Assembly (NCBI RefSeq): GCF_937873765.1 | Contig: NZ_CALMZC010000014.1 | Span: 62,001-126,000 of the forward strand | From: an uncultured Thiothrix sp. | Lineage (GTDB): Bacteria > Pseudomonadota > Gammaproteobacteria > Thiotrichales > Thiotrichaceae | Length of the DNA stretch: 64,000 bases | Direction of reading: 5' to 3' | Shown: positions 1 through 9,235 of the stretch, piece by piece | Numbering within the stretch: position 1 is the stretch's first letter | How the letters are laid out: every line of letters starts with the position of its first letter | The notes under the pieces: model-generated | Databases searched by the model: none | Told to the model about the DNA's origin: nothing | The model's input: only the letters and a program-made list of their open reading frames with translations | Position numbers and translations under genes: made by a program

Positions 1-953
1 CACGTATTGCTGCTCCGAGCTTATTATTCAAATCTGAAGCGATTGTCCATCCTGATAAAGTGGTGCAATACATCGCCCCGAATGAATGCCAACTTTCCTA
101 TAACCCCTTACAAATGGCCCTCTTGTGGAATTCACTCGCTACCCGTGAAGTCAATCTGCTCCAACAAGCTTTAGAGCGTCGCCACAATCTGCCTGCACAT
201 ACCGCTTGGGTGAATTATGTGCGCTGTCATGATGATATTGGCTGGACGTTTGCGGATGAAGATGCTGCCGAGTTTGGTATTAATGGTTTTTTCCATCGCC
301 AGTTTTTGAATCAGTTTTATGTGAATCGCTTTGCGGGTAGTTTCGCACGTGGTGTGCCTTTTCAAGATAATCCAGTGACTGGGGATTGTCGTATTAGTGG
401 TATGTGCGCAGCTTTGGTCGGCTTGGAACAGCATGATCCATTAGCGATTGACCGCATTATGTTACTCCATAGCGTGGCCTTGAGTTCGGGGGGGGTACCT
501 TTGATTTATCTGGGTGATGAAGTGGGCACGCTGAATGATTACGGTTTTGCTCAAGATCTCCATAAAGCTGATGACTCGCGCTGGGTACACCGCCCGCCCG
601 CCGATTTAGTACGTTATGAACAGCGCCACGATCTACAAACTGATGCAGGTAAGGTGTTTAAGCGCTTACTGCATTTAATTCAACTACGCAAAAACACACC
701 TGCTTTGGGGGGTACACAGTTAGTGACGTTTAATGCGCGTAACCCGCATGTTTTGGGTTATTGGCGTGGGGAGCAAGAGCGCGTCTTAGTGTTGGCGAAT
801 TTCAGTGACCATGCCCAAGGGGTGAATGCTTTAACACTTTCCGCCTTACCCAATAGAGTACTTGATCTAATTAGTGGTGAGACGGTCTCGGTGGTAAATG
901 GTGTAAAGCTTGAGCCCTATCAGTTTATGTGGCTGAGTATGTCGAACAGCTAA
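1..953 (+). CDS. Amylosucrase / sucrose hydrolase (GH13_4), 3' part
   Basis: The reading frame is open from the left edge, so the 5' end of the gene lies outside the window; about 316 C-terminal residues are present. The stretch around [12 protein letters not shown] carries the His-Asp pair that stabilises the transition state in Neisseria amylosucrase. It is followed by the family's [21 protein letters not shown] and DDSRWVHRP blocks. The last part forms the C-terminal beta-sandwich. Amylosucrases build alpha-1,4-glucan from sucrose, while close relatives only hydrolyse it; the missing N-terminal half prevents a choice. The catalytic nucleophile and acid/base lie upstream. Family is secure, exact reaction is not. 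Confidence 0.9.
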   Translation, partial: RIAAPSLLFKSEAIVHPDKVVQYIAPNECQLSYNPLQMALLWNSLATREVNLLQQALERRHNLPAHTAWVNYVRCHDDIGWTFADEDAAEFGINGFFHRQFLNQFYVNRFAGSFARGVPFQDNPVTGDCRISGMCAALVGLEQHDPLAIDRIMLLHSVALSSGGVPLIYLGDEVGTLNDYGFAQDLHKADDSRWVHRPPADLVRYEQRHDLQTDAGKVFKRLLHLIQLRKNTPALGGTQLVTFNARNPHVLGYWRGEQERVLVLANFSDHAQGVNALTLSALPNRVLDLISGETVSVVNGVKLEPYQFMWLSMSNS

Positions 954-987
954 ACTGTCTAGCGTGAGCGAGTCTAAGTTGGGTAAA

Positions 988-1527
988 ATGATGCATAACT
1001 ATGCTTTATTATGGATGTTATTTCTGGTCTTACCTGTTTGGGCAGATGACTTTGCTATTGAGAACATTCGCCAAACCTATACGCAAATCCATAGCTCACT
1101 ACCTAGCCTTAAAGCCTCTGAATTTGAGTCAGGATTGCAAAGTACTGAAGGTGTTCAGGCTGTAAAACACCAAGATCAACAAGGAAAAATTAAGCTCATC
1201 AAACTGACTGTGTTTGGTGAAATGGGCAATAACCTTAGCGAATACTATTATCAAGATCAGCAAGTAGTATTTGTTTTAACTAGCGAGCGCCGTTATAACG
1301 CACCTATTTATCTAAATGCTACTAAAGCTAAAGAATTAGGCATAGCAGCGTTTGATCCAAAGAAAACGACTCTCACGGAAAACCGTTATTATTTCAAAGC
1401 AGAGCAATTGCTCCGCTGGTTGGATAATAATAAATATCCTATCAAATCAAGCGAGCCGCGTTTTAAGCGAGAGGCTAAGCGCGTATTGAGTGAAAGTAAA
1501 AAATTATTAACTAAAGCTAAAAATTAA
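988..1527 (+). CDS. Secreted protein of unknown function
   Basis: This 179-residue protein begins with a classical signal peptide: a hydrophobic stretch ALLWMLFLVLP followed by a cleavage site after VWA. The ATG at 988 was chosen because the GTG at 964 would place nine polar residues ahead of the signal peptide. The mature part is hydrophilic, ends in a Lys-rich tail and has no motif I recognise. It lies 34 bases after the amylosucrase-like gene on the same strand and could be co-transcribed. The product is probably periplasmic. Confidence 0.7.
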   Translation: MMHNYALLWMLFLVLPVWADDFAIENIRQTYTQIHSSLPSLKASEFESGLQSTEGVQAVKHQDQQGKIKLIKLTVFGEMGNNLSEYYYQDQQVVFVLTSERRYNAPIYLNATKAKELGIAAFDPKKTTLTENRYYFKAEQLLRWLDNNKYPIKSSEPRFKREAKRVLSESKKLLTKAKN

Positions 1528-1559
1528 CAGAAAAAGCAAATTATGAATCCTTTATGTAT

Positions 1560-2372
1560 TTAGCTCCCCAAACTATAAGGCTTCAAATAAAGAATATGCA
1601 GATCTTTTGTTGGGGTGAAGTTGGTCTTTTCCATCACAAAAGTTCTCGCGTCAATCTTTTTTACACCTGAGCCGCAAAAGCTTAGTTTCTCGTTAGGATC
1701 AGATTTTTTCACCGTCAATTTGAATTTGCCGATCGGGCCTTTCCAATTTGCACCGGTGGTAAGGATATATTCGATGACATCAGTGGATACTTTGTAGTTA
1801 GTTTTTTCCAGTTGCTTCATCCAGCTTTGCAAATCCTGATCAATACAGAATTTACCACTGGCTTCATCTTGCATGCCGTATTCGACTGAACCACCTACAC
1901 CCGGTGTATATTCATGCACAACAGAAACGATCTTTTTCGCTGGAAAAGTTTGCATCCAATGATGAGTAATTTTGTGCGCATAAGCTTGCACATCCTTATC
2001 AAAACGTTTTTTATCTTCACTTTCAAACGGCTGTTTTTTGCCATCGATGGTCACCGAAAATTTCAGAATATTTTTATCTTTTGGCAAGGTTTCTTCGGTG
2101 TAATAAGGTATAGAGGAACCATCGGCTTCTAAAATAACTTCAGGCAAAGGAAAAGCTACGCGGGTGGTAATCGGTTTATCACTGGAGTTATAGAATTGAT
2201 AAGCCACTCGGATTTTGTCTTTGCTGATGAACAAATCTTCTGCCTGCATCACAATATGCTCAGATTTGGTAAAGACTAAACCACCTACACCAAATGCAGC
2301 AGTAGAGTCATTAGCAGAAGCAGTCGATGCTGCAAATAGAGCTAAACAGCTAGCTAGAAAAACTGGACGCAT
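1560..2372 (-). CDS. DUF4424 domain-containing exported protein
   Basis: The 270-residue product has a signal peptide (MRPVFLASCLALFAASTASA) followed by NDSTAAFGVGGLVF and the segments SEHIVMQAEDLFIS and VAYQFYNSSD, which are typical of DUF4424. The ATG at 2372 follows a good GAGGAA Shine-Dalgarno; an in-frame start at 2450 would add a second, unlikely leader. DUF4424 proteins are periplasmic and of unknown role. The gene stands between convergent and same-strand neighbours with no clear partner. Confidence 0.8.
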   Translation of the reverse strand: MRPVFLASCLALFAASTASANDSTAAFGVGGLVFTKSEHIVMQAEDLFISKDKIRVAYQFYNSSDKPITTRVAFPLPEVILEADGSSIPYYTEETLPKDKNILKFSVTIDGKKQPFESEDKKRFDKDVQAYAHKITHHWMQTFPAKKIVSVVHEYTPGVGGSVEYGMQDEASGKFCIDQDLQSWMKQLEKTNYKVSTDVIEYILTTGANWKGPIGKFKLTVKKSDPNEKLSFCGSGVKKIDARTFVMEKTNFTPTKDLHILYLKPYSLGS

Positions 2373-2474
2373 TTGAGATTCCTCGCCATTATTGTTGTTA
2401 CTAAGATACCCATAATAGACCATTAAAGAGGTGATTAGTGCTAGAGCCATTGAACTATCTTTGCCCAGTCGTTT

Positions 2475-3380
2475 TTATAAGCTAAGTTCGACGATAATAG
2501 GATAATGGTCGGAGCCAATATTAGACCCGATGCGAGTAGTCAGTAATTGCCAATGCGAGCTTGCTAAAACTTGATCAATCGGAATTCCTATGATGCCTCT
2601 AAGTTTAGTAGGCCAAGTCGGCAACAGGCTCACACTGCGATAATAACCTCGCTTGGCTAAGCCCTGAAAAGCACTCGACCACGGTGTCGCATTGAAATCA
2701 CCCGCAATGATACGCGGTTGCTGATGGGGTGGTTTAGTCAAATCCTGTAGCAGTTGATCCCGTACTCGATAGGCTTGCTCACTCACTGGTGGTAAAGGAT
2801 GAAAGCCTACCAGTTGAAACGGTTGGCTAGCTTGCACTTGAGTACGTATGTGCTCGATGCCAAGGCTATCCGTAATGATCTGCGTCTCGCTTAAAGCAAA
2901 GCGTGACAAAATAGCCATGCCAAAAGCGCCTGAGCGTGCTTGTAGAATTTGATGCGGGTACGCTGTCCAAGTTTTTACAGGCGCTAAATGCTGCGGTGAA
3001 AACTCTAGAAGCACAATCACATCCGGTTGTTCTTGATCGATGAGAATTTTCAGGCGGTTCAAATCAGGATTATCTAAATATACATTGCTGCTAAGAATTT
3101 TGAAGGTATGGGTATGAGTGGTAGTCGAACTCAAAACAGGTGAAGCGGTAACCAAGGGTAAAGCCAGTGTAATCAAAGCCAGCAGCCACCATTTTTGTTG
3201 GCTAGCTAAAAATAAAATACTCAGTACGAGCAGCAAGCCATATAACCATTGCCAATGACTAGCCAGATCTAAAAGCCATGCTAGCTTGGGGACGCTTTCT
3301 GTAAACAAGGGCGTGAGTAATGGGCTAGTTAAGCCCAAAAAGCTAGCTAGCAATAATAAAATACTGAGTATTTTTAGCAT
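2475..3380 (-). CDS. Endonuclease/exonuclease/phosphatase family protein, membrane-anchored
   Basis: About 301 residues. The N-terminal third holds roughly three hydrophobic segments. The rest is an EEP (DNase I-like) domain with ILSSNVYLDN, a metal-binding Glu in VIVLLEFSP, the catalytic AGDFNATPWS and the terminal GSDHYPIIVEL. EEP enzymes cleave phosphodiester or phosphomonoester bonds in nucleic acids or lipids; the membrane anchor suggests an outward-facing domain. The ATG at 3380 is preferred over a TTG at 3416 that would overlap the upstream methyltransferase gene. Substrate unknown. Confidence 0.82.
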   Translation of the reverse strand: MLKILSILLLLASFLGLTSPLLTPLFTESVPKLAWLLDLASHWQWLYGLLLVLSILFLASQQKWWLLALITLALPLVTASPVLSSTTTHTHTFKILSSNVYLDNPDLNRLKILIDQEQPDVIVLLEFSPQHLAPVKTWTAYPHQILQARSGAFGMAILSRFALSETQIITDSLGIEHIRTQVQASQPFQLVGFHPLPPVSEQAYRVRDQLLQDLTKPPHQQPRIIAGDFNATPWSSAFQGLAKRGYYRSVSLLPTWPTKLRGIIGIPIDQVLASSHWQLLTTRIGSNIGSDHYPIIVELSL

Positions 3381-3400
3381 GATGAGAAACTCGAAATTGT

Positions 3401-4015
3401 TTATTCGACACGGCAATAACAGTAGAGGAATTGTTGTGTCATACCGGTAGGCGTTTGGTGCTTAACGGTTAGGCTATCGAGTAGCCGAAAGGTCGCACCA
3501 AATTCATGATGTAAGCTGTGGCTGTCATAGCGCATCACCTCCAAACCACTACATTGCTTAGGCCCCTCAGTACCAAAAGTGGCCATAATTACATGCCCAT
3601 TGGGTTTAACCGCATGCAAGACCTGTTGTACATAACGTTCACGTTGGGCTTTTTCAGTAAGGAAATGAAACACAGCTCGATCATGCCAAACATCCAAGGA
3701 TTGCGGCGCAAATTCTATCTCTAAAATATCTCCAACCAACCACTGAACTTGCTTAGCTTGCTCACCTAAACGAGTTTGGGTAATTTCCAAAGCTTGCTTA
3801 GAAATATCCAGCATACTTAGCTGTCTATAGCCAGCGGCTAATAAATCATCCGGTAAAGTCGAAGCCCCTGAGCCGACATCTAAAATCCTAGCTTGTGTGC
3901 TCGGTGCAAGGCGCTTGATCAATTGCAAAGAAGTTTCCAGATGGGGTGCGTACCAACTGACTTGTGCAGAGTCTTTAGTGTGATAAACCGTTTCCCAGTG
4001 TTGATGTGTGTTCAT
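3401..4015 (-). CDS. Class I SAM-dependent methyltransferase
   Basis: A 204-residue cytosolic protein. Motif I is ILDVGSGASTLPDDLL (about residues 44-59), followed by the acidic strand-2 end SMLDIS and motif WLVGDILEIEF. The N-terminal HWETVYHTKDSAQVSWYAP is characteristic of a common group of small Rossmann methyltransferases annotated only by fold. The substrate cannot be told. The downstream nuclease gene begins about 20 bases after its stop, so the two may be co-transcribed. Confidence 0.85.
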   Translation of the reverse strand: MNTHQHWETVYHTKDSAQVSWYAPHLETSLQLIKRLAPSTQARILDVGSGASTLPDDLLAAGYRQLSMLDISKQALEITQTRLGEQAKQVQWLVGDILEIEFAPQSLDVWHDRAVFHFLTEKAQRERYVQQVLHAVKPNGHVIMATFGTEGPKQCSGLEVMRYDSHSLHHEFGATFRLLDSLTVKHQTPTGMTQQFLYCYCRVE

Positions 4016-4185
4016 TCTGTGGTAGCGACTTGTTTTATTTAAACTCAGTCGATTGTGGTGAGTTAGTTAACTCTTTGCAAGTACAGCTAAGCTTTGATAG
4101 GCCTTCATGTGATTAAAGTTTGCTTATTCGACTAGACTCAAGTTGCAATCTAATTAGGTTTTTACTTAAATTTCAGGAGTTGAAT

Positions 4186-4977
4186 GTGATTTTTCGACAA
4201 TTATTTGAAAAAGATTCCAGTACTTATACCTATTTACTGGCCTGTGAAGTTACAGGGCAGTGTGTGTTAATCGACCCAGTGATTGATACGGTAGAGCGCG
4301 ATTTAAGAGTACTGCAAGAGCTTGGTTTAAAGCTCACTTACACCCTAGAAACGCATATTCATGCTGATCATTTAAGTGGTGGGAAAAAGCTGCGTGAATT
4401 CACAGGTTGCCAAATTGCCGTGCCGGCTTTAGATCAATTAGCATGTGCGGATATTGGTGTGCAGGAAGGTAGTCCGTTTCAGGTAGGGCAATTAACTCTA
4501 CATCCTTTATTTACCCCCGGTCACACCAGCACGCATCATGCGTATTTATTTGCTAATGGCATGCAACAAGTCTTATTTACCGGAGATGCCTTATTGATTG
4601 AAGCCTGTGGGCGTACTGATTTTCAGTCGGGTGATGCACAGGCTTTATATCGCAGTGTGACTGAAAAATTCTTTAGCCTACCTGATGAGACTTTGGTGTA
4701 CCCTGCGCATGATTATGAAGACCGCCAACTCAGCACGATTGGTCAGGAGAAACAGCGCAATCCACGCTTAGGCAATGGTAAAACAGAGGCTGAGTTTGTC
4801 GGGATTATGCAGGGCTTAAATCTGCCTTATCCGCGCAAAATTGATTTTGCAGTACCAGGTAATCAGCTCTGCGGGCAATGTCCTGATACTGTGCCCGAGC
4901 AGTATAGAGGGCCTTGTGATCTAATTGAGTTACCGGCTGATCTAAGGCGGGCTTACTGGTTGGGTGATCAAGGGTAG
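4186..4977 (+). CDS. Persulfide dioxygenase, ETHE1-like (MBL fold)
   Basis: The 263-residue protein has the metallo-beta-lactamase metal site THIHADHLSGG, PGHTSTHHAYL, FTGDALL and YPAHDYEDR. The segment CGRTDFQSGDA and the C-terminal IDFAVPGNQLCGQCP separate persulfide dioxygenases (ETHE1, one mononuclear iron) from glyoxalase II. These enzymes oxidise glutathione persulfide to sulfite, a step in sulfide and sulfane-sulfur metabolism. The GTG at 4186 is the likely start because AGGAG lies about seven bases upstream. The gene is divergent from the methyltransferase. Confidence 0.88.
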   Translation: MIFRQLFEKDSSTYTYLLACEVTGQCVLIDPVIDTVERDLRVLQELGLKLTYTLETHIHADHLSGGKKLREFTGCQIAVPALDQLACADIGVQEGSPFQVGQLTLHPLFTPGHTSTHHAYLFANGMQQVLFTGDALLIEACGRTDFQSGDAQALYRSVTEKFFSLPDETLVYPAHDYEDRQLSTIGQEKQRNPRLGNGKTEAEFVGIMQGLNLPYPRKIDFAVPGNQLCGQCPDTVPEQYRGPCDLIELPADLRRAYWLGDQG

Positions 4978-4991
4978 TATTTCAATAAGCT

Positions 4992-5903
4992 CTAGGTTTG
5001 AAGCTGCAGATAGAGTTGTTTTGCGAGGTGCTTTAAGCCTAGTTGTAGGTTATTTTCATAAATCCCATGCCCAGCCTCAACCACTAGCAATTGATAATTC
5101 TTAATATATTCCCGCAATAACTCTGCACTCTCAAGCCGACAGACTTGATCATATTTGCCATGCACCGTTAGCACCGGAGTAGCACCTAATTGATCTAAGT
5201 TATTCAATACGCCATTTACGGGTAAGAAAAATCGATTCGCCGCGTAATGTGCATAAACACGCATTCGTGCAATACGTGGAAACCAAGTTTGTGGGTCAGA
5301 ATTAAAACTAGGTGTACCGGTCTGCATAATAGCCGCTTCCCACGCATCCCAAGCTAAAGCAGTTTGATAAGCGCTTTCTGGCTCTGCCTGTAGGCGCTCT
5401 AACAAGACACTGGCAGGATCGGTGTGGTAATAAATTTGTAAGGAGGCTAAGAGCGCTTGATAAGCTGCCGGAAACTGTTTACTCGCCCCATCTGTCAGGG
5501 CAAACCAGTTCCAATCTTCGTGCCGTGCTAAAAAAACGCCGCGTAATAGCACCCCTAAACTGCGTTCAGGAAAGCGTTTGGCATATTCCAAGGCCAAGAC
5601 CGTGCCCCATGAGCCACCATAAATTACCCAACGCTCAAGCTGTAAATGCGTGCGTAAATGCTCCATATCCGCGACTAAATCGGCAGTAGTATTGGCTTCA
5701 ATACTGCCCAAAGGTGTCGATTGCCCGCAGCCACGTTGATCCAGTTGAATAATCCGAAAACCTTCGGGATACAGCAGATTGGCTTGCACTGGATTACAGC
5801 CTGAACCAGGGCCACCATGCATAAATAGCAGTGGAATGCCTTGCGGATTGCCAGATTCAGCAAAGTAAAGCGTATGGCCGTGATCAACGCTGAGCCTACT
5901 CAT
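4992..5903 (-). CDS. pip: Prolyl aminopeptidase (proline iminopeptidase)
   Basis: A 303-residue alpha/beta hydrolase. HGGPGSGCNP forms the oxyanion loop, LDQRGCGQS is the family signature, and the nucleophile elbow is GGSWG. The acid/His part includes HGKYDQVC and EAGHGIYEN. Prolyl aminopeptidases (family S33) release N-terminal proline from peptides in the cytosol. Its ATG overlaps the stop of the ABC ATPase gene in an ATGA arrangement, so it is translationally coupled to the end of the ABC operon, an odd partner for a transport system. Confidence 0.9.
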   Translation of the reverse strand: MSRLSVDHGHTLYFAESGNPQGIPLLFMHGGPGSGCNPVQANLLYPEGFRIIQLDQRGCGQSTPLGSIEANTTADLVADMEHLRTHLQLERWVIYGGSWGTVLALEYAKRFPERSLGVLLRGVFLARHEDWNWFALTDGASKQFPAAYQALLASLQIYYHTDPASVLLERLQAEPESAYQTALAWDAWEAAIMQTGTPSFNSDPQTWFPRIARMRVYAHYAANRFFLPVNGVLNNLDQLGATPVLTVHGKYDQVCRLESAELLREYIKNYQLLVVEAGHGIYENNLQLGLKHLAKQLYLQLQT

Positions 5904-6652
5904 AAACGCGCGACTTTAGCCTCCATTCCGCGTGTTTCGCCAGAAAGTTTGAAGAAGGCATCCAATAAGCTGGCAGCATTGGTTTGAGCAATCAATTGCG
6001 CTGGGCTGTCTTGCGCGAGTAGCTTGCCTTTATGTAACACCAAGACTTGTTTTGCAGCTTCGGCCTCGTCGATTAAGTGAGTCGCCCACAGTACACACAA
6101 GTTCTGCTGGTCACAGAGTTGATGCACATAAGCCAAGAGTGTAGCGCGAGATGCAGGATCGAGGCCAACGGTAGCTTCATCCATTAATAACAACTTCGGT
6201 TCGGTCATTAAAGCGCGTGCAAGTTCAACTTTGCGCCGATTGCCACCGCTTAAAGCGCGGCAGGGTGTGCTCGCAACTTCGCTTAATTCGAGTTGTGCTA
6301 ACACCACTTGGCTACGGGTTTTGATTACGGCTTTATGCATACCATGCAATTTGCCGTGGAAGTCTAAATTAGTTTGCACGCTTAAATCTAAATCGAGGGC
6401 AGTTTGTTGAAACACGACACCCATTTGGGCTAAAGCCGCCGGTAAATCTTTTTTGATGGCTAGGCCATTGAGCACAATTTCACCTTGGTCGGGTGCGAAC
6501 AAGCCTGTCAGTAGTTGGAATAGGGTGCTTTTGCCTGCACCATTGGGCCCGAGTAGCGCATAAAAGCCGCTGTCTAGTTCAAAGCTCACTTGCTGTAAGG
6601 CTTGCACCGAGCCATAGGATTTGCTTACTGATTGTACGCTAAGCGTCGCCAT
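5900..6652 (-). CDS. ABC transporter ATP-binding protein, PQQ-alcohol-dehydrogenase-associated (PedB-like)
   Basis: A 250-residue ATPase with Walker A GPNGAGKST, Q-loop FQQTALDLDLSV, an ABC signature of the form LSGGNRRKVELARAL, Walker B LLLMDEATVGLDP and H-loop WATHLIDE. The text around VVFQQTALDLDLSVQTNL and CVLWATHLIDEAE matches the ATPase group found with PQQ-dependent alcohol dehydrogenases. It should power the ABC-2-type permease at 9236-10039, although the two are separated by a three-gene importer cassette. It starts two bases after the stop of the preceding ATPase gene. Confidence 0.82.
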   Translation of the reverse strand: MATLSVQSVSKSYGSVQALQQVSFELDSGFYALLGPNGAGKSTLFQLLTGLFAPDQGEIVLNGLAIKKDLPAALAQMGVVFQQTALDLDLSVQTNLDFHGKLHGMHKAVIKTRSQVVLAQLELSEVASTPCRALSGGNRRKVELARALMTEPKLLLMDEATVGLDPASRATLLAYVHQLCDQQNLCVLWATHLIDEAEAAKQVLVLHKGKLLAQDSPAQLIAQTNAASLLDAFFKLSGETRGMEAKVARL

Positions 6653-6654
6653 GT

Positions 6655-7398
6655 TTATTCCTTTGCCAAAGAGCCAGACAGCAGTTGCGGGTAGTGTTGC
6701 AATAATTGATTTTGCAGGCTTTGTAAATCGCTAGTAATCGCCGAATGTGGACGCGCTAAAGGTACAGGATAATCCAAAATCACTTGTGCAGGACGGCTGG
6801 AGAAAAACAGAATCCGATCCGCTAATTGCAAAGCCTCATTCAAACTGTGCGTGACGAATAATACGGTCGGGCGTGTGCTCTGCCATAATTGCATTAAGAG
6901 TTGACGTAGATCTTGCGCAGTTGGCTCATCCAAGGATTGAAAGGGTTCATCCATGAGTAGCAATTGCGGCTGTGTCACAAAAGCACGCACTAAAGCCACG
7001 CGGCGCTTCAAACCGCCCGATAATTGTTTGGGGAAAGCCGCGCGAAATTCGTTTAAACCCAGTTGCTGTAATAAGTTATTCATGCGTACAAAACGCTCAC
7101 TATCTGCTTGCAAGGGGGGGGCATCCAGTACTAAACGAATATTATTTTCCACACTCAACCAAGGCATTAAACGGGGTTCTTGAAACATATAGCTCAAAGC
7201 ATTACGCGGTGCTTGAATCTGGCCTTGAAAATCAGTTTCTAAGCCCGCAATCATATTTAAGAGCGTGGTTTTGCCGGTTCCTGAAGGGCCGACTAAAGCG
7301 ACAAATTCGCCCGCTTGCACTTCAAATTGCACATCACGCACCGTTTGCACGCCATTCGCAAAGGTCTTATCGCGCAATTCAACTTGCAAAAAATTCAT
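6655..7398 (-). CDS. ABC transporter ATP-binding protein, sulfonate/nitrate/taurine type (SsuB-like)
   Basis: A 247-residue ATPase with Walker A GPSGTGKTT, signature LSGGLKRRVALVRAF, Walker B LLLMDEPFQSLD and H-loop VLFVTHSLNEA. The sequence resembles SsuB/TauB/NrtD ATPases that drive import of small anions or organic sulfur and nitrogen compounds. The ATG at 7398 forms an ATGA overlap with the permease stop, which favours it over the GTG at 7407. It works with the permease and binding protein just upstream. Solute unknown. Confidence 0.82.
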   Translation of the reverse strand: MNFLQVELRDKTFANGVQTVRDVQFEVQAGEFVALVGPSGTGKTTLLNMIAGLETDFQGQIQAPRNALSYMFQEPRLMPWLSVENNIRLVLDAPPLQADSERFVRMNNLLQQLGLNEFRAAFPKQLSGGLKRRVALVRAFVTQPQLLLMDEPFQSLDEPTAQDLRQLLMQLWQSTRPTVLFVTHSLNEALQLADRILFFSSRPAQVILDYPVPLARPHSAITSDLQSLQNQLLQHYPQLLSGSLAKE

Positions 7399-8138
7399 TC
7401 GCGCCACCGATTTAAGCGTTTTTCTAAGGGGCGCAAAAATAGTGCTTCGAGCATTAAAATTAAAGTCACAAAAGCAAAGGTATAAGCCAGAATACCTTTA
7501 ATATCAAAGTAGTGAAAATAGTTACCCAGTTGAAAGCCGATTCCATTACTACGCCCTAGTAACTCGACCACCAGTACAATCTTCCAAATTAGGGCTAAGC
7601 CATTGCGCGCCGCCGCAAACAGATAAGGGTAGAGCTGCGGCCAATACACTCGCCAAAAACGCTGCAGGGAGGATAAGCGATATACCTGCGCGACTTGCAA
7701 TAAATCTTTATCAATGGCACGCGCGCCTTCGCGCAAAGTCACCACTACCATCGGAATTTTATTGATTGCCACTGCTAAAATCGCTGCCGTTTCACCTAAA
7801 CCCAGCCAGATATAGCAGAGAATAATGGTGACTAAAGCAGGAATATTCAGGCCAATAATCACAAGGGTATCGAGCCATTCATTCCAGTGTGCACGGCTAC
7901 CCATCAGAATGCCAATGCCTACGCCAATCAACATGGCGAGACTGAAGCTGGCAATCACTCGACCTAAAGTTGCACTCAGGTGAGTAAATAAATCACCTGC
8001 TAAAATTTGCTCCCAAAGAGTCAATAAGACCGCACTAGGAGTTGGCAGATAACGACTTTGCAGCCACCATGCGAGCACTTGCCAGATCAGCACAAAGCTG
8101 ATCAGCACGAGCACACGTGGCTGGAACAAAACTTTCAT
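7395..8138 (-). CDS. ABC transporter permease, SsuC/TauC-like
   Basis: A 247-residue inner-membrane protein with about six hydrophobic segments. A BPD_transp_1 coupling region lies around EGARAIDKDLLQVAQVYRLS, where the EAA-loop character is preserved. ATG 8138 lies three bases after the binding-protein stop; a TTG at 8141 is less likely. It forms an importer with the ATPase below and the periplasmic protein above. Confidence 0.85.
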   Translation of the reverse strand: MKVLFQPRVLVLISFVLIWQVLAWWLQSRYLPTPSAVLLTLWEQILAGDLFTHLSATLGRVIASFSLAMLIGVGIGILMGSRAHWNEWLDTLVIIGLNIPALVTIILCYIWLGLGETAAILAVAINKIPMVVVTLREGARAIDKDLLQVAQVYRLSSLQRFWRVYWPQLYPYLFAAARNGLALIWKIVLVVELLGRSNGIGFQLGNYFHYFDIKGILAYTFAFVTLILMLEALFLRPLEKRLNRWRE

Positions 8139-8141
8139 CAA

Positions 8142-9128
8142 TTAAGGGCAGGCTGGCAAGCTAAAACCGGAGTAAAACACACCTTGTGGCAATTCTTTCA
8201 GCTCACCGACTAAATCTTTGCCGCCTAATTCGGCTAAGAGTTTAAAAGTTTGGATGGCAGCCATTTGTTGTTTTTCGCCAAAGCAAACAGGTATACCGGC
8301 ACGGAAAGCATCACGGAGGGCAGTGAAGATGCTATCTTTATCCGCTTTCATTTTTGGGCGAATTCGCGCCCATTCTTCATCGCTATCTTGCATGACTTTT
8401 TTGGTGGCATAGGAGGCAGCTAAAAAGCCTTTAGCGGCAGCTTCATGGTCTTTTGCCCATTTTTCACTAAACACCCAGCCAATCATTGGTAGGTCTTTTT
8501 GAATACCTAAACCTTCCAAGACTTGCGGCACGGTGATCACCGTTTGTAAACCATCCTCTTGCAAACGTGCAGCGAAATTCCAGAAATTTAAGACGGCATC
8601 CAGCTCGCCTTTCTGCATCACTTCATTCAATAAGGGGGGAGCACCGTACTGAATCTCTGCTTCTTTGGCGAGGTCAATTTTTTCCTGTTGTTGAGCATAG
8701 GCACGTAATAACAGCCAACTTTTATCTTTAGCGCCACCGGCAACACCGAGTTTTTTACCTTTTAAATCAGCGAGAGTCTTAATATTTGCTTGCGGGCTAG
8801 CGAGCATGCTGCCGACCGCAGTGGAGTAGGGGAATAACACGTGATCTTGTCCTGCTGCGCGTTGTTGCGCGACCCAAATCCAGTCAGTGACGACGATATC
8901 GACTGAACCTCCCAATAAAGCCACAGTGGCGGCATCTGCTGAGGCGACGGGTACGACTTCTAATTCAAATTTATTCGCTGCATCCAGTTTATGCTCTTTC
9001 ATCACGTCCAATTCCCAGTTCACCGTGCCAAACTCCAAGACACCGACGCGTACTTTGTCTACAGCATACGCAAATGGAGAAAGCAAGGTGAGGGCGAGGC
9101 TAAGAGCGAGTAGGCGTAAATAATTCAT
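8142..9128 (-). CDS. ABC transporter periplasmic substrate-binding protein, NrtA/SsuA/TauA superfamily
   Basis: A 328-residue protein with signal peptide MNYLRLLALSLALTLLSPFAYA and a two-lobed periplasmic binding fold. Segments such as VALLGGSVDIVVTDW and LADLKGKKLGVAGGAKDKSW are typical of NMT1/SsuA-like receptors. A GGAG motif lies about eight bases upstream of the chosen ATG. The specific ligand cannot be deduced. Its place inside the PedABC-like cluster suggests a function shared with PQQ-linked alcohol oxidation or its metal supply. Confidence 0.83.
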   Translation of the reverse strand: MNYLRLLALSLALTLLSPFAYAVDKVRVGVLEFGTVNWELDVMKEHKLDAANKFELEVVPVASADAATVALLGGSVDIVVTDWIWVAQQRAAGQDHVLFPYSTAVGSMLASPQANIKTLADLKGKKLGVAGGAKDKSWLLLRAYAQQQEKIDLAKEAEIQYGAPPLLNEVMQKGELDAVLNFWNFAARLQEDGLQTVITVPQVLEGLGIQKDLPMIGWVFSEKWAKDHEAAAKGFLAASYATKKVMQDSDEEWARIRPKMKADKDSIFTALRDAFRAGIPVCFGEKQQMAAIQTFKLLAELGGKDLVGELKELPQGVFYSGFSLPACP

Positions 9129-9235
9129 TGTAATTTCTCCATAATTCGGTAGCACTAGGCAGCGGTTAATGATGGGCAGAGCCTGTGCAACAGGGATACG
9201 ATACTGGAATGTGCATAGACATATTCACCGCACAG

